Positions 8,707 to 16,900 of a stretch of 64,000 nt of DNA are shown here, piece after piece. A program made the position numbers and the translations under genes. Positions within the stretch are counted from its first letter, which is position 1; every line of letters begins with the position of its first letter. The notes under the pieces were generated by a model, which searched no databases, had not been told where the DNA came from, and saw only the letters and a program-made list of their open reading frames with translations. Origin of the DNA: Aquamicrobium sp. LC103 (lineage in GTDB: Bacteria > Pseudomonadota > Alphaproteobacteria > Rhizobiales > Rhizobiaceae); assembly GCF_001014615.2 (NCBI RefSeq), contig NZ_LBCQ02000012.1:205965-269964 (forward strand), written 5' to 3'.

Positions 8707-9477
8707 TCAGGTGACGAGATAACCGCCGTCGATCGGCAGGATCGTCCCCGTGATGAAGGCGGCAAGGGGCGAGGCCAGGAACAGGACCCCGCCCACCATA
8801 TCCTCCGGCTGGCCCCAGCGCTTGAGCACGGTGCGCGCCAGTATCGCCTCGCTGCGGGTCGGGTCCGCCTGCAGATCCTGCGTCAGCGGAGTCGCGATCC
8901 AGCCCGGCGCGATCGCGTTCACGCGGATCGCATCGGAAGCGTAGGCGATTGCCAGGGATTTGGTCATCTGCGCGATCCCGCCCTTGCTGGCGGCGTAGCC
9001 CGGCACCAGCCCGCCGCCCTGGAACGAAAGCATGGAGGCGAGGTTGACGATCGCGCCGCCGCCGGATTTTGCCATAGGCGCCCGGGCCGCGGCACAGACG
9101 CGCATGGCGCCTATGAGATTGATATCGACGACCGACGCGAAAACTTCCGGATCGAGCTCGTCGCCGCGCCTGATGACCCCGGCGCAATTGACCACGACGT
9201 CGAGGCGTTCGAACGAGCTCAACAGATCATCGACCGCCGCGTTGTCACGCACGTCGAGCTGGTGGAAGCTTACGCCGGAGAGCCGTTCTTCACCCGCCGC
9301 GGCCACGATCTCCACCTCCGTGACGCCGGTTGCCGTCACTTCGGCGCCTGCCGCGGCAAAGCCCGCGGCTATCGCCGCGCCGATGCCGGAGCTGCCGCCC
9401 GTGACGAGCACGCGCCGGCGGGAAAAGAAACGCTCGGCCCAGCCGGCATCCATGGCATCCTGCCTGATCGTCCCCAC
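8707..9477 (-). CDS. SDR family NAD(P)-dependent oxidoreductase
   Basis: A 256-residue classical short-chain dehydrogenase. Visible elements are the cofactor motif VTGGSSGIGAAIAAG, NCAGV in place of NNAG, the catalytic Ser region NLASM, the Tyr-Lys pair in PGYAASKGG, and the C-terminal ITGTILPIDGGYLVT. GTG 9475-9477 is chosen as start because AGGAGG lies six nt upstream; the ATG at 9453 has no good site. It is 43 bp upstream of the Fe-ADH gene and downstream of another SDR, within the ABC-transporter operon, suggesting consecutive redox steps on the imported substrate. The substrate is unknown. Confidence 0.88.
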   Translation of the reverse strand: MGTIRQDAMDAGWAERFFSRRRVLVTGGSSGIGAAIAAGFAAAGAEVTATGVTEVEIVAAAGEERLSGVSFHQLDVRDNAAVDDLLSSFERLDVVVNCAGVIRRGDELDPEVFASVVDINLIGAMRVCAAARAPMAKSGGGAIVNLASMLSFQGGGLVPGYAASKGGIAQMTKSLAIAYASDAIRVNAIAPGWIATPLTQDLQADPTRSEAILARTVLKRWGQPEDMVGGVLFLASPLAAFITGTILPIDGGYLVT

Positions 9478-9558
9478 TCGCTTCCTCCTGATTGGCGTCG
9501 TCGTTCCCGGCTCCCGCCGCCTTATGCCGGCGGGAGACAAGACTGCTTTTTGTCGGTG

Positions 9559-10341
9559 TCAGCCCAGCGTCGAGTTGAACGCGCCGCCGTCCAGGAGCAG
9601 GTTCTGGCCGACGATGTAGCCGGCATAGGCGCTGCACAGGAAAGCGCAGGCCGCGCCGAATTCCTCCGTCGTGCCGAAGCGCCCGGCCGGATTTGCGGCA
9701 TAGGCCGCGGCGCGGGCTTCCTCCACGGTGACACCCCTGCTCTTGGCGGTGTTGTTCATCAGCGACTCGATACGCGCCGTCTCGTGCTGCCCGGGCAGGA
9801 GGTTGTTGATGGTGACGCCGTGGCGTGCCACCTGGCGCGACGTGCCGGCGACGAAGCCGGTGAGGCCGCTGCGCGCCGCCCCCGACAGGCCGAGCGCGGG
9901 GATCGGTGCCTTCACCGAGCCGGACGTGATGTTCACGATGCGGCCCCAGCGACGCTCGATCATCCCCGGCAGCACGGCCGTGATCAGGTGGATGGGCGAC
10001 AGCATGTTGGCGCGGATAGCCGCCTGCCATTCCTCTTCGCCCCAGTCCGACCAGACGCCGGGCGGCGGGCCGCCAGCATTGTTGACGAGAATATCCGGAT
10101 TGGGTGCCGCCTCGAGCAGCTTTTCCCGACCTTCCGGTGTCGTCACGTCGGCGGCCACGGGCACAACCTCCACACCGTAGCGCTTGGCGATTTCGGCAGC
10201 CGTTTCCTTGAGCGGTCCTTCCGAACGCGCGTTCAGGATGATACGCACGCCCGCCTCCGCGAGCTTTTCCGCCGAACCGCGTCCGAGGCCCTTGGAGCCA
10301 CCGCACACGATTGCTGTCTTGCCTTTGATTCCCAAATCCAC
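9559..10341 (-). CDS. SDR family oxidoreductase
   Basis: A 260-residue SDR with cofactor motif CGGSKGLGRGSAEKLA, NNAGG, catalytic Ser in NITSGSVK, and C-terminal VGQNLLLDGGAF. The usual YxxxK Tyr is not obvious: where it is expected the protein reads LGLSGAARSGLTGF, so Tyr and Lys seem replaced. This is seen in some divergent SDRs annotated as 3-oxoacyl-ACP reductase-like, and makes activity uncertain. The start is set at GTG 10339-10341, giving MDLGIKGKTAIVCGG; the site GAGAGACAGTGAC is weak and a longer form is possible. It lies 81 bp before the next SDR, in the same operon. Confidence 0.82.
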   Translation of the reverse strand: MDLGIKGKTAIVCGGSKGLGRGSAEKLAEAGVRIILNARSEGPLKETAAEIAKRYGVEVVPVAADVTTPEGREKLLEAAPNPDILVNNAGGPPPGVWSDWGEEEWQAAIRANMLSPIHLITAVLPGMIERRWGRIVNITSGSVKAPIPALGLSGAARSGLTGFVAGTSRQVARHGVTINNLLPGQHETARIESLMNNTAKSRGVTVEEARAAAYAANPAGRFGTTEEFGAACAFLCSAYAGYIVGQNLLLDGGAFNSTLG

Positions 10342-10434
10342 GTCACTGTCTCTCGGTTTGTGGGCCGTTGGACACGGCTGTTTCGATTCGCGTCCCGCCA
10401 CGAAGGCGGCGGGACGCATAATGCATTGTCCCGC

Positions 10435-11496
10435 TCAGGGTTGGAACTCGTATCCTTCCGTTATCCGGGCTTCCTGCGGAATTTCCGCCAGATCCGAAAA
10501 GAGATCGGGATGGGTCTCCATCACCTTGAGGATGGGCGCGGGCTCGATATGCGCATTCACATCGAACGTCTTGTCGATGAAGCCGAGGCGGTTCAGCCGG
10601 TCGACCGCGCTCCACAATGCATTGTAGTTGTTTGCCGAAAGCCGGCGGTCGGCCTGCTGGACGTTGTAGCGCATGGCTTCCTCCGCGACTTCCGCATTCA
10701 GGCCCGGAATCCAGCGCGTCGCGACCTGAGCTGCCTCCGATGGATTGGCGCGCATCCATTTGTCGGCCTCGGAGACCGCGGCGAGGAACTTCTCGATGGT
10801 CTCGCCATTCTCCGCCGCCCAATCGCGCATCGCCACGTTGAAGCCGAGATAGGAGATGTGGTTGCCGCCGCGAACCACCTGATAGGCGCCCGGCACATCC
10901 TTCTGGGCGACGATCGGCCACGGATCCCAGCCGACGAAGGCGTCGATGCCGCCGGCCAGAAGCGCCACCGTCATGTCCGGGGGAGGGGTGTTGACGAGTT
11001 GTACGTCGTCGACCGTCAGGCCAGCCGATTCCAGCAGCGCGAGAATGTAGAGGTGGTTGATGGTGCCGAACGAAGCCGCGATGCGCTTGCCCTCGAGCGT
11101 CGACAGGTCATCCCCGGAAATGCCCGATCCGTCGCGGGCGATGAGCGCGACCGTCGTGTCCGAGCCGAGCTGCGCCGCATTGCCGCTGTAGTTGCCGAGC
11201 GCCACCAGATCCATTCCGCGCACGACCGCCCCGATCATCGGAACGCCGACCTGGACCGTATCGATCTCGCCGGCCTGGAGCGCGTTCAGCGCGTCGACGC
11301 CGGTAGCGTACGGGTTGGCGATATTGACCTCCAGGCCCTGCTTCTCGAAAAAGCCCTGCTCAAGGGCTATCGCAAGTCCGATCTGGTCGATGCCGGACAC
11401 CATGCCGGCATTGAGCTCGACCAGATCGTCGTCCTGAGCATTTGCCGCGCCCGGCAATGAAAGTGCCAGGGCCAGCGCGAATGCCAATCTCCTCAT
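10435..11496 (-). CDS. NitT/TauT-type ABC transporter substrate-binding protein
   Basis: A 353-residue periplasmic binding protein. It has a Sec signal peptide (RRLAFALALALSLPG...ANAQ) and then the NMT1/SsuA-like fold: GMVSGIDQIGLAIALEQGFF, VDALNALQAGEIDTVQVG, GIDAFVGWDPWPIVAQK. The GWDPW stretch is characteristic of the SsuA/TauA/NitT family that binds sulfonates, nitrate, aromatic or pyrimidine-like compounds. GGAGGAGAAGG precedes the ATG. The ATG overlaps the stop of the upstream small membrane protein gene (ATGA, 11493-11496). With the two permeases and ATPase upstream it forms a complete importer; the ligand is not predictable here. Confidence 0.9.
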   Translation of the reverse strand: MRRLAFALALALSLPGAANAQDDDLVELNAGMVSGIDQIGLAIALEQGFFEKQGLEVNIANPYATGVDALNALQAGEIDTVQVGVPMIGAVVRGMDLVALGNYSGNAAQLGSDTTVALIARDGSGISGDDLSTLEGKRIAASFGTINHLYILALLESAGLTVDDVQLVNTPPPDMTVALLAGGIDAFVGWDPWPIVAQKDVPGAYQVVRGGNHISYLGFNVAMRDWAAENGETIEKFLAAVSEADKWMRANPSEAAQVATRWIPGLNAEVAEEAMRYNVQQADRRLSANNYNALWSAVDRLNRLGFIDKTFDVNAHIEPAPILKVMETHPDLFSDLAEIPQEARITEGYEFQP

Positions 11497-11834
11497 GAAC
11501 CTTCTCCTCCTGTTGCGAGCGGCTCGACCTGCTTCACCCAGAAAGGCCTTGCAAGCGCTTGAAGGACCGCTCTGTTTACTCCGCGCAACTGCACGGAATT
11601 CCCCTTGGTGCCGGAGATCCGGCCGAATTTCTGAAACTTCTGGATGTGGAATCGCTCGGGCGGGAAGGGGAGCGTGACAAGCACGTCGACCCGCCGTTTC
11701 TCCGAATCTATTCCCGGGGCTATCTTGCCGGGCGCGGCCAGGCTCAACCACACCTGCCAGGCACAGATCGCCGCCAGCGCGGCAAGGATGATCCTGCCTC
11801 TCGTGGACCTGATTGCTTCCCGCAGCATGTTCAT
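11493..11834 (-). CDS. Small inner-membrane protein of unknown function inside an ABC transporter operon
   Basis: A 113-residue protein I do not recognise. It has one hydrophobic segment near the N-terminus (about residues 14-33, IILAALAAICAWQVWLSLAA), then a soluble tail with a beta-alpha-beta look (VDVLVTLPFPPERFHIQKF, later NRAVLQALARPFWVKQVEPL). The tail probably faces the periplasm, because the positively charged RSTRGR precedes the membrane segment. Its start overlaps the ATPase stop and its stop overlaps the binding-protein start, both as ATGA, so translation is coupled on both sides. That makes it a genuine transporter-associated gene, perhaps an accessory subunit. Position is strong evidence for coding; function is open. 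Confidence 0.75.
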   Translation of the reverse strand: MNMLREAIRSTRGRIILAALAAICAWQVWLSLAAPGKIAPGIDSEKRRVDVLVTLPFPPERFHIQKFQKFGRISGTKGNSVQLRGVNRAVLQALARPFWVKQVEPLATGGEGS

Positions 11835-12589
11835 GCCGAGCGCACCAACTGCAGAACCTGGTTCGACAGCGACTTGAACTCGTCGTCCTCGACGAGGCTG
11901 TCCCACACGCGCGGCCTTGCGAGCGGAATGTCGACCTCGGCCAGGACGTTGCCGCGCGTGAGCACGACGACCCTGTTTGCCAGGAACACCGCTTCGGGGA
12001 CGTCATGCGTGATGAAGACCACCGTCGGCCGCCGCTCCTCCCAGATGCGCGTGAGCTCCTCCTGCAGCGTCATGCGCGTCTGCGCGTCGACGCTGGCGAA
12101 GGGCTCGTCCATGAGCAGCACGTCGGGCTCGTTGGCGAGCGCGCGCACGACGCCGACACGCTGCTGCATTCCGCCCGAAAGTTCGTTCGGGTATCGGTCG
12201 GCGGCGTGGCCGAGCCCGGCCAGCTCCAGATATTCCTGCGCAATCCTGTTCCGTTCGGCCTTGCCGATCCCGCGCATCTTCGGTCCGAAGGCGACATTCT
12301 CGATGACGGTCTTCCAGGGAAACAGCGCGAAGGATTGAAACACCACTCCGCGATCCCGGCCGGGTCCGCTCACTTCGCGGCCTCCGACCAGAATGCGTCC
12401 GCCGGTGGCCGGAACGAAGCCTGCGATCATGTTCAGGATCGTCGACTTGCCGCAGCCGGACGGTCCGACGACGGCGACGAAGTCACCTTCCTCGACGTTC
12501 AGCGAGACGTCCTTGATCGCGGTGAATTGCGTGCCGCGATACGGGTCGAAATAGGTCTTGGACAGGCTTTCGAGAGCGAGGCTTTTCAT
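11831..12589 (-). CDS. NitT/TauT-type ABC transporter ATP-binding protein
   Basis: A 252-residue ATPase of the SsuB/TauB family that powers the importer. Walker A is GPSGCGKST (about 42-50), the Q-loop lies in VVFQSFALFPWKTV, the ABC signature is LSGGMQQRVG, Walker B is VLLMDEPFASVD, and the switch His is in VFITHDVPEA. The ATG overlaps the upstream permease stop (ATGA, 12586-12589) and its own stop overlaps the small membrane protein start, so the five transporter genes are translationally chained. Confidence 0.95.
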   Translation of the reverse strand: MKSLALESLSKTYFDPYRGTQFTAIKDVSLNVEEGDFVAVVGPSGCGKSTILNMIAGFVPATGGRILVGGREVSGPGRDRGVVFQSFALFPWKTVIENVAFGPKMRGIGKAERNRIAQEYLELAGLGHAADRYPNELSGGMQQRVGVVRALANEPDVLLMDEPFASVDAQTRMTLQEELTRIWEERRPTVVFITHDVPEAVFLANRVVVLTRGNVLAEVDIPLARPRVWDSLVEDDEFKSLSNQVLQLVRSA

Positions 12590-13392
12590 TTCGTCACCAA
12601 TCCCCAGCGCTGCCCCGTCGCGCGCTCGATCGGCGCGAGGACCCAGCTGTCAACGATGTACCAGAGCACGCCGAGCAGGATCATTCCGACGACGATCTCC
12701 TCGACCGAGCCGGCGCGGCGCGCGTCGAACATCAGGAAACCTATGCCGCTCGTGCCCACGATGATCTCCGCGGCGATGAGCGCTCTCCAGCCGTAACCGA
12801 GGCCGTTGCGCAGCCCGGTGATGATGTTCGGCAGGGCGCCCGGCAGCGTCACCTCGAACAGGATGCGGCTGCGCGAGGCCCCGAGGCTCTGCGCGGCACG
12901 GTGGAGATCGGGCTTTGCCGAACGTATGCCGAGAACCGTGTTGAGAACCACGGGAAACAGCACTGTGTAGACGATGACGAAGGTCATCGTCGTCAGACCG
13001 AAGCCGAACCAGACGAGCAGGATCGGCAGCCATGCGATGTCGCCGATCGCCTGGAAGAAGAGGAGGATCGGCCAGGAAAATTCATACGCCTTGCGGTTGA
13101 GGCCGACAAAGACGCCGAGCGGAATCGCGATCGCCATTCCCACCGCCGCGCCGACCGCGAGCCGTCCCAGGCTGTCGGCGAGATAGTCCGTCAGGATGCC
13201 CTTGTAGAGCAGTTCCCAAGCCTTTCGCGCGACGTCTCCCGGCCCCGGCAGAAACACGGGCGGAAAGAGTTCCAGCCTCACGACGACGGTCCATGCGAGG
13301 ACCAGCGGAACGAAGGGAATGAAGGCGGCCAGCGCCGGCCAGCGCGCGTTAAACCGGACGTAGTAGCCCCATATGACGTGAAGCGCGCTCAT
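12586..13392 (-). CDS. ABC transporter permease (SsuC/TauC type)
   Basis: A 268-residue integral membrane permease with about six transmembrane helices and the binding-protein-dependent transport loop that contacts the ATPase (EVTLPGALPNIITGLRNGLG). The first helix is at about 20-40 (ALAAFIPFVPLVLAWTVVV). It is a close relative of the neighbouring permease and together they form the heterodimeric channel. Both ends overlap adjacent genes by ATGA. Confidence 0.93.
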   Translation of the reverse strand: MSALHVIWGYYVRFNARWPALAAFIPFVPLVLAWTVVVRLELFPPVFLPGPGDVARKAWELLYKGILTDYLADSLGRLAVGAAVGMAIAIPLGVFVGLNRKAYEFSWPILLFFQAIGDIAWLPILLVWFGFGLTTMTFVIVYTVLFPVVLNTVLGIRSAKPDLHRAAQSLGASRSRILFEVTLPGALPNIITGLRNGLGYGWRALIAAEIIVGTSGIGFLMFDARRAGSVEEIVVGMILLGVLWYIVDSWVLAPIERATGQRWGLVTK

Positions 13393-14198
13393 GACCGTTG
13401 CACCATTCCCCAGCGTTCGACGGTCGCGCGCTCGATCGGCGCCAGGAGCAGGCGGTCGAGGATGAGCCAGATCAGGCCGATGACGATCATGGCGAAGACG
13501 ATGATCTCGGTGCGGTAGAAGTCGCGCGCCAGGAAGAGCATGTAGCCGAGGCCGGTATTGGTCGCGATCATTTCAGCCGCGATCAGGCCGCGCCAGGCGA
13601 AGCCCATCCCGGTGCGGATGCCCGTGACGATGTTGGGCAGCGATCCCGGCAGGAGTACTTCCGTCAGCATTCGCCAGCGCGTCGTTCCGAGCGAGGCGGC
13701 GGCGTGGCGCAGGGGCATGGGTATGGTCGAGACGCCGAGCAGCGTGTTGTAGGCGACGACGAAGAAGACCGCGTTGAAGATGACGAAGGTGATCGCCCCG
13801 AAACCGTAGCCGAACCACAGCGTGGCGATCGGAATCCAGGCAATGCCGGCGAGCACCGAAAAGAAGCGGAAGAGCGGCGTGAGAAAGTCGGACACGCCCT
13901 TGCTCACGCCCATCGCGATGCCGAGCGGAACCGCGATGACGATCGCCAGCACCGTGCCCACCGAAACGCGCCAGAGGCTCGCCCCGACATGGGTCCACAG
14001 CGAACCGTCGCGGATCGTTTCCCAACCCGCCCGTGCAACGGTGCCGACATCGGGGAAGATGCGCGGGTTGACATCGAAGATCGTCACCACCGCCTGCCAG
14101 AGCACGACGAGGAAAAGCAGCGGCGCGACGAATTTCACCGCCTGCCAGGTGCGTCGGTAGGGCAGCGGCGACCATTGCGTGACGGCGTCAACCGACAT
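13389..14198 (-). CDS. ABC transporter permease (SsuC/TauC type)
   Basis: A 269-residue permease paralogous to the next gene. It has hydrophobic helices from about residue 22 onward and the EAA-type loop EVLLPGSLPNIVTGIRTGMG. Its C-terminus, LLLAPIERATVERWGMVQ, mirrors the paralogue (VLAPIERATGQRWGLV), supporting gene duplication. ATG 14198 is chosen because the product then matches the paralogue in length. Upstream in-frame ATGs at 14228 and 14327 would add non-conserved Arg-rich sequence. About 300 bp separate it from the cupin gene. Confidence 0.9.
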   Translation of the reverse strand: MSVDAVTQWSPLPYRRTWQAVKFVAPLLFLVVLWQAVVTIFDVNPRIFPDVGTVARAGWETIRDGSLWTHVGASLWRVSVGTVLAIVIAVPLGIAMGVSKGVSDFLTPLFRFFSVLAGIAWIPIATLWFGYGFGAITFVIFNAVFFVVAYNTLLGVSTIPMPLRHAAASLGTTRWRMLTEVLLPGSLPNIVTGIRTGMGFAWRGLIAAEMIATNTGLGYMLFLARDFYRTEIIVFAMIVIGLIWLILDRLLLAPIERATVERWGMVQRS

Positions 14199-14337
14199 GG
14201 CCGTATCCCGCCGGTCTCGTCGTTCCATCCGAAGGCGACACGCTGTCGGCTCCATCGCTGCGCGAAATGCCGCGCAGGCTCGGAAGCAACAACCTCCCTC
14301 TACGTGCTTTGCGCGATCGCGCGCCAAGGACGTGCAT
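14188..14337 (-). other. Possible 49-codon leader ORF with a strong ribosome binding site
   Basis: The stretch 14199-14504 between the cupin gene and the first permease contains no recognisable gene. It does hold an ATG (14335-14337) preceded by GGGAGGAGAA, one of the best Shine-Dalgarno sites nearby, opening a 49-codon Arg/Ser-rich frame that runs 11 bp into the permease. The product has no membrane segment or known motif. A leader ORF coupling translation into the permease is possible; a chance open frame in GC-rich DNA is at least as likely. A perfect 12-bp palindrome, GCGCGATCGCGC, lies inside (14311-14322). Confidence 0.15.
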
Positions 14338-14504
14338 TTCTCCTCCCTCTAATTTTCGGCGCCGAAGCGATCCGGATCGATCTCCTCGGCCGTGCGGCCC
14401 CACCTCCAGGAGCCGCGCGGTCATGATTTTTCGAGCAACCTCACCGCGCCGCTTTCGATTTTCGTCTCCCGCGTCGCATTCGCCGCTGGAAGCGAACCGA
14501 CCAC

Positions 14505-15026
14505 CTAGCGAATGAACTGGTCGATATAGTCTTCACCCAAGCCGTTCTTGGAATAGTGCGCGCGACATTTGTCGATGCGTGTGAAGACATCGTCGTAACC
14601 GACTGTATTTCCATCCGGATCGACATAGATCATCGCGCCGTTCACCTGGAACAGTGTGATCATCTCCTCGACATGCTTGTCTACGACCAGCGTGTGGGTC
14701 TCGCCCGGCGCCTCGTAGACATAGCCGCCTTCGGTGGCCACCCAGTCATGTTCGAGATAGCGCCACTCGCCTTTCAAGACGAAGCCGTGAACAGGCAAGG
14801 GGTGGCGATGGCGGGAAAGCACGCCGGACTTGCGCACCTTCAGAAGGTTCATCCAGTAGCCGCGCGAAACGCACATCAGCAGCGGGCGAAACCAGACGTT
14901 CTCCTCGACGGGAACCCAGATGCGATCATCCGTCGGAATGGCGTTGGGCACGATGAGTTCGGGCGGTGACTCCCTCGGCTGCGCCTTGCGATAGGGTTGC
15001 CACTTGTCTTCGGTCTTCTCGTCCAT
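14505..15026 (-). CDS. Cupin-fold 2,4'-dihydroxyacetophenone dioxygenase family protein
   Basis: A 173-residue single-domain cupin. The first cupin motif reads SRHRHPLPVHGFVLKGEWRY (two His after Arg, then Gly-x-Gly-x region) and the second YEAPGETHTLVV, giving likely metal-ligand His residues. The family includes iron dioxygenases that cleave 2,4'-dihydroxyacetophenone to 4-hydroxybenzoate and formate, but many members are uncharacterised ChrR-like cupins. GGGAGGAG precedes the ATG. It is the first gene of the minus-strand operon directly downstream of the IclR-type operator, so it probably acts on the imported compound or an early intermediate. Confidence 0.8.
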   Translation of the reverse strand: MDEKTEDKWQPYRKAQPRESPPELIVPNAIPTDDRIWVPVEENVWFRPLLMCVSRGYWMNLLKVRKSGVLSRHRHPLPVHGFVLKGEWRYLEHDWVATEGGYVYEAPGETHTLVVDKHVEEMITLFQVNGAMIYVDPDGNTVGYDDVFTRIDKCRAHYSKNGLGEDYIDQFIR

Positions 15027-15097
15027 CGCGTCGCTCCTCCCGTCAACCGGGCGACGAAAGCCTTTGCGGCCTCAATCGCTCAAACGGCTTGACTTGA

Positions 15098-15130
15098 TTG
15101 ACCATAATGTGGTCAACATGTCCACATTAT
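15098..15130. promoter_or_regulatory. Overlapping palindromes in the divergent cupin/IclR promoter region (probable IclR operator)
   Basis: Two overlapping perfect inverted repeats occupy the 161-bp divergent gap. The first is TTGACCA-TAATG-TGGTCAA (15098-15116), with 7-bp arms and a 5-bp spacer. The second is ATAATGTGG-N9-CCACATTAT (15104-15112 and 15122-15130), with 9-bp arms. IclR regulators commonly bind short dyads in divergent promoters, so this is the likely site for the product of the gene starting at 15188. TTGACT (15093-15098 region) could serve as a -35 element. Binding is inferred from position and symmetry. Confidence 0.65.
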
Positions 15131-15187
15131 CGATAGTCCGGTGCTTCGGCATTTGTCAAGCGCATTCACCAATGGAGATTTCGCTGC

Positions 15188-15994
15188 ATGACCGACGCCG
15201 AACGAAAGCCCTCAAGGTCTTCGGACGATGCTCCCCACGTGCAGGGGGCGGCGGCGTTCTCGAAGTTCATGACCGTGCTGCAGGCGATCGCCGACGAGCC
15301 GGGCAAGCTGAACATCGGCCAGCTCACGAAAACCCTTCCATATCCGCGCGGCACGCTTTACCGCATCGTCACGGCGTTGGCGGCGGAAGGCCTGATCGTG
15401 GAAACCACGAACGGAGCCTACCAACTCGGGCACCGGCTGATCAGCCTTGCCTCGAGGAGTTGGGAAGCATCCGACCTGCGCTCGGTGGCGCGTGCACATA
15501 TCGAAGCACTCCGCGACGCAACCGGCGAAACCGTGCATCTCGCCGTGCCGAGCGGTCATTGCATGGTCTATATCGACAAGCTCGAAAGCCCGCGCACCGT
15601 GCGTATGGCCTCGCGGATCGGTACGCGCGTCGATCTGCACTCGACCTCCGTGGGCAAAGCCTATCTTGCGGCACTCTCTCCGGTCCGACGCAAGGAGACC
15701 GTGGAGGCGCTCGATCTTCGGCGGATCACCGCCAATACGATCATCACGCGCGCCGCGCTTTACGCGGAACTCGAGAAAACGGCCGCGAACGGCTACGCCA
15801 TCGACAACGAGGAGAACGAAGGCGAAATCCGCTGCTTCGGCGGCGCTATCCTCGACCGAAACGGCAGTCCCGTCGGCGGCGTCAGCCTCAGTATTCCGCT
15901 CTATCGTTTTGATAAGGCTGCGGAACAATCTTATGTGGAAGAAGTGAAAAGGGCGGTGAAAAATATCTCGGCGGCGCTTTCGACCATCATCTGA
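15188..15994 (+). CDS. IclR family transcriptional regulator
   Basis: A 268-residue IclR regulator. The winged HTH is at about residues 25-85 (KFMTVLQAIADEPGKLNIGQ, then YPRGTLYRIVTALAAEGLI). The effector-binding IclR domain follows (ETVHLAVPSGHCMVYIDKLE; VDLHSTSVGKAYLAALSP; NEGEIRCFGGAILDRNG). It is divergent from the cupin/ABC-transporter operon and upstream of an SDR on its own strand, with a strong palindrome between, so it probably controls both in response to the imported compound or a breakdown product. Confidence 0.92.
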   Translation: MTDAERKPSRSSDDAPHVQGAAAFSKFMTVLQAIADEPGKLNIGQLTKTLPYPRGTLYRIVTALAAEGLIVETTNGAYQLGHRLISLASRSWEASDLRSVARAHIEALRDATGETVHLAVPSGHCMVYIDKLESPRTVRMASRIGTRVDLHSTSVGKAYLAALSPVRRKETVEALDLRRITANTIITRAALYAELEKTAANGYAIDNEENEGEIRCFGGAILDRNGSPVGGVSLSIPLYRFDKAAEQSYVEEVKRAVKNISAALSTII

Positions 15995-16101
15995 AGCCCC
16001 CGAAGATTCCGGTTAAGGGTGCCGCGCGGCATGGGCGGGAAAGGCCGGATACGTCCGGTTGGTGCTGGTTCATAGCGACCATAGCGGGAGGGTGAAGGAA
16101 C

Positions 16102-16827
16102 GTGAGTCTTGCATCGTATGATTTGAGCGGCCGCGTCGCCGTCGTGACGGGCGGTGCCACCGGCATCGGCGCGGCAATTCGCTCGGCGCTGGAGCGTGCG
16201 GGAGCATCGGTTGCCGTCTGGGACATCGCCCCGCCGGAGAATGCTGCTTTCCAGGCAAGGGTCGACATCTCGGACCGGGCTTCGGTCGAGCATGCGACCA
16301 GGCGCACTGAAGACGCGTTGGGAAAGATCGATATCCTCGTCAACAATGCCGGCTACGCCGGAGCCACCGGCCCGCTCGAATCCTACGATCCCGCCGAATG
16401 GGACAGGATCATCGGCATCAACCTGACGGGTACGTTCAATGTCTGCCGCGCCGTGGTTCCGATACTGAGGAAAAATTGCTGGGGCCGGGTCGTCAACGTT
16501 GCCTCGCTGGCAGGCAAGGAGGGCACGGCCAACGCAGCCGCCTACAGCGCGGCGAAGGCCGGCATGATCGCAATGACCAAGTCGCTGGGCAAGGAACTCG
16601 CCGGCTCCGGCATTTTGGCGAATGCGATAGCGCCCGCCGCCGTGCGCACCGGCCTGCTCGACCAGATGAGCCCGGAACATGTCGCGATCATGATCGGCAA
16701 GAGCCCGATGCAGCGGCTCGGCGAGCCCGAGGAAGTGGCGGAACTGGTGCTGTGGCTCTGCTCGGATTCCTGCTCGTTCAGCACCGGCGCGATCTTCGAC
16801 CTTTCGGGCGGCCGCGCCACCTATTGA
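16102..16827 (+). CDS. SDR family oxidoreductase
   Basis: A 241-residue short-chain dehydrogenase with cofactor motif VVTGGATGIGAAIRSA, NNAGYAG, catalytic Ser in NVASLAG, and Tyr-Lys in AAYSAAKAG. The C-terminus ends FSTGAIFDLSGGRATY, the usual SDR last strand. The start is GTG 16102 with GGGAGGGTGAAGG upstream. It lies 107 bp after the IclR gene and is probably in the same catabolic regulon as the opposite-strand operon, which makes a third SDR for that pathway. Confidence 0.88.
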   Translation: MSLASYDLSGRVAVVTGGATGIGAAIRSALERAGASVAVWDIAPPENAAFQARVDISDRASVEHATRRTEDALGKIDILVNNAGYAGATGPLESYDPAEWDRIIGINLTGTFNVCRAVVPILRKNCWGRVVNVASLAGKEGTANAAAYSAAKAGMIAMTKSLGKELAGSGILANAIAPAAVRTGLLDQMSPEHVAIMIGKSPMQRLGEPEEVAELVLWLCSDSCSFSTGAIFDLSGGRATY

Positions 16828-16900
16828 ACTCGCCACCGCGCATCCTTCGCGGAACAAACTCCCGCCGCCGGCGTTGATTCGCCTTTCCGGGAGAGTTCCA

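Noticed and set aside
8695..11460. A 921-codon open frame on the plus strand
   Set aside because: It covers the opposite strand of the Fe-ADH, two SDRs and binding-protein genes, all of which have clear motifs. Its product has shadow-like composition.
13398..14426. A 342-codon plus-strand frame rich in Arg, Asp and His over the permease gene
   Set aside because: Antisense shadow of the first ABC permease; no ribosome site and no recognisable domain.
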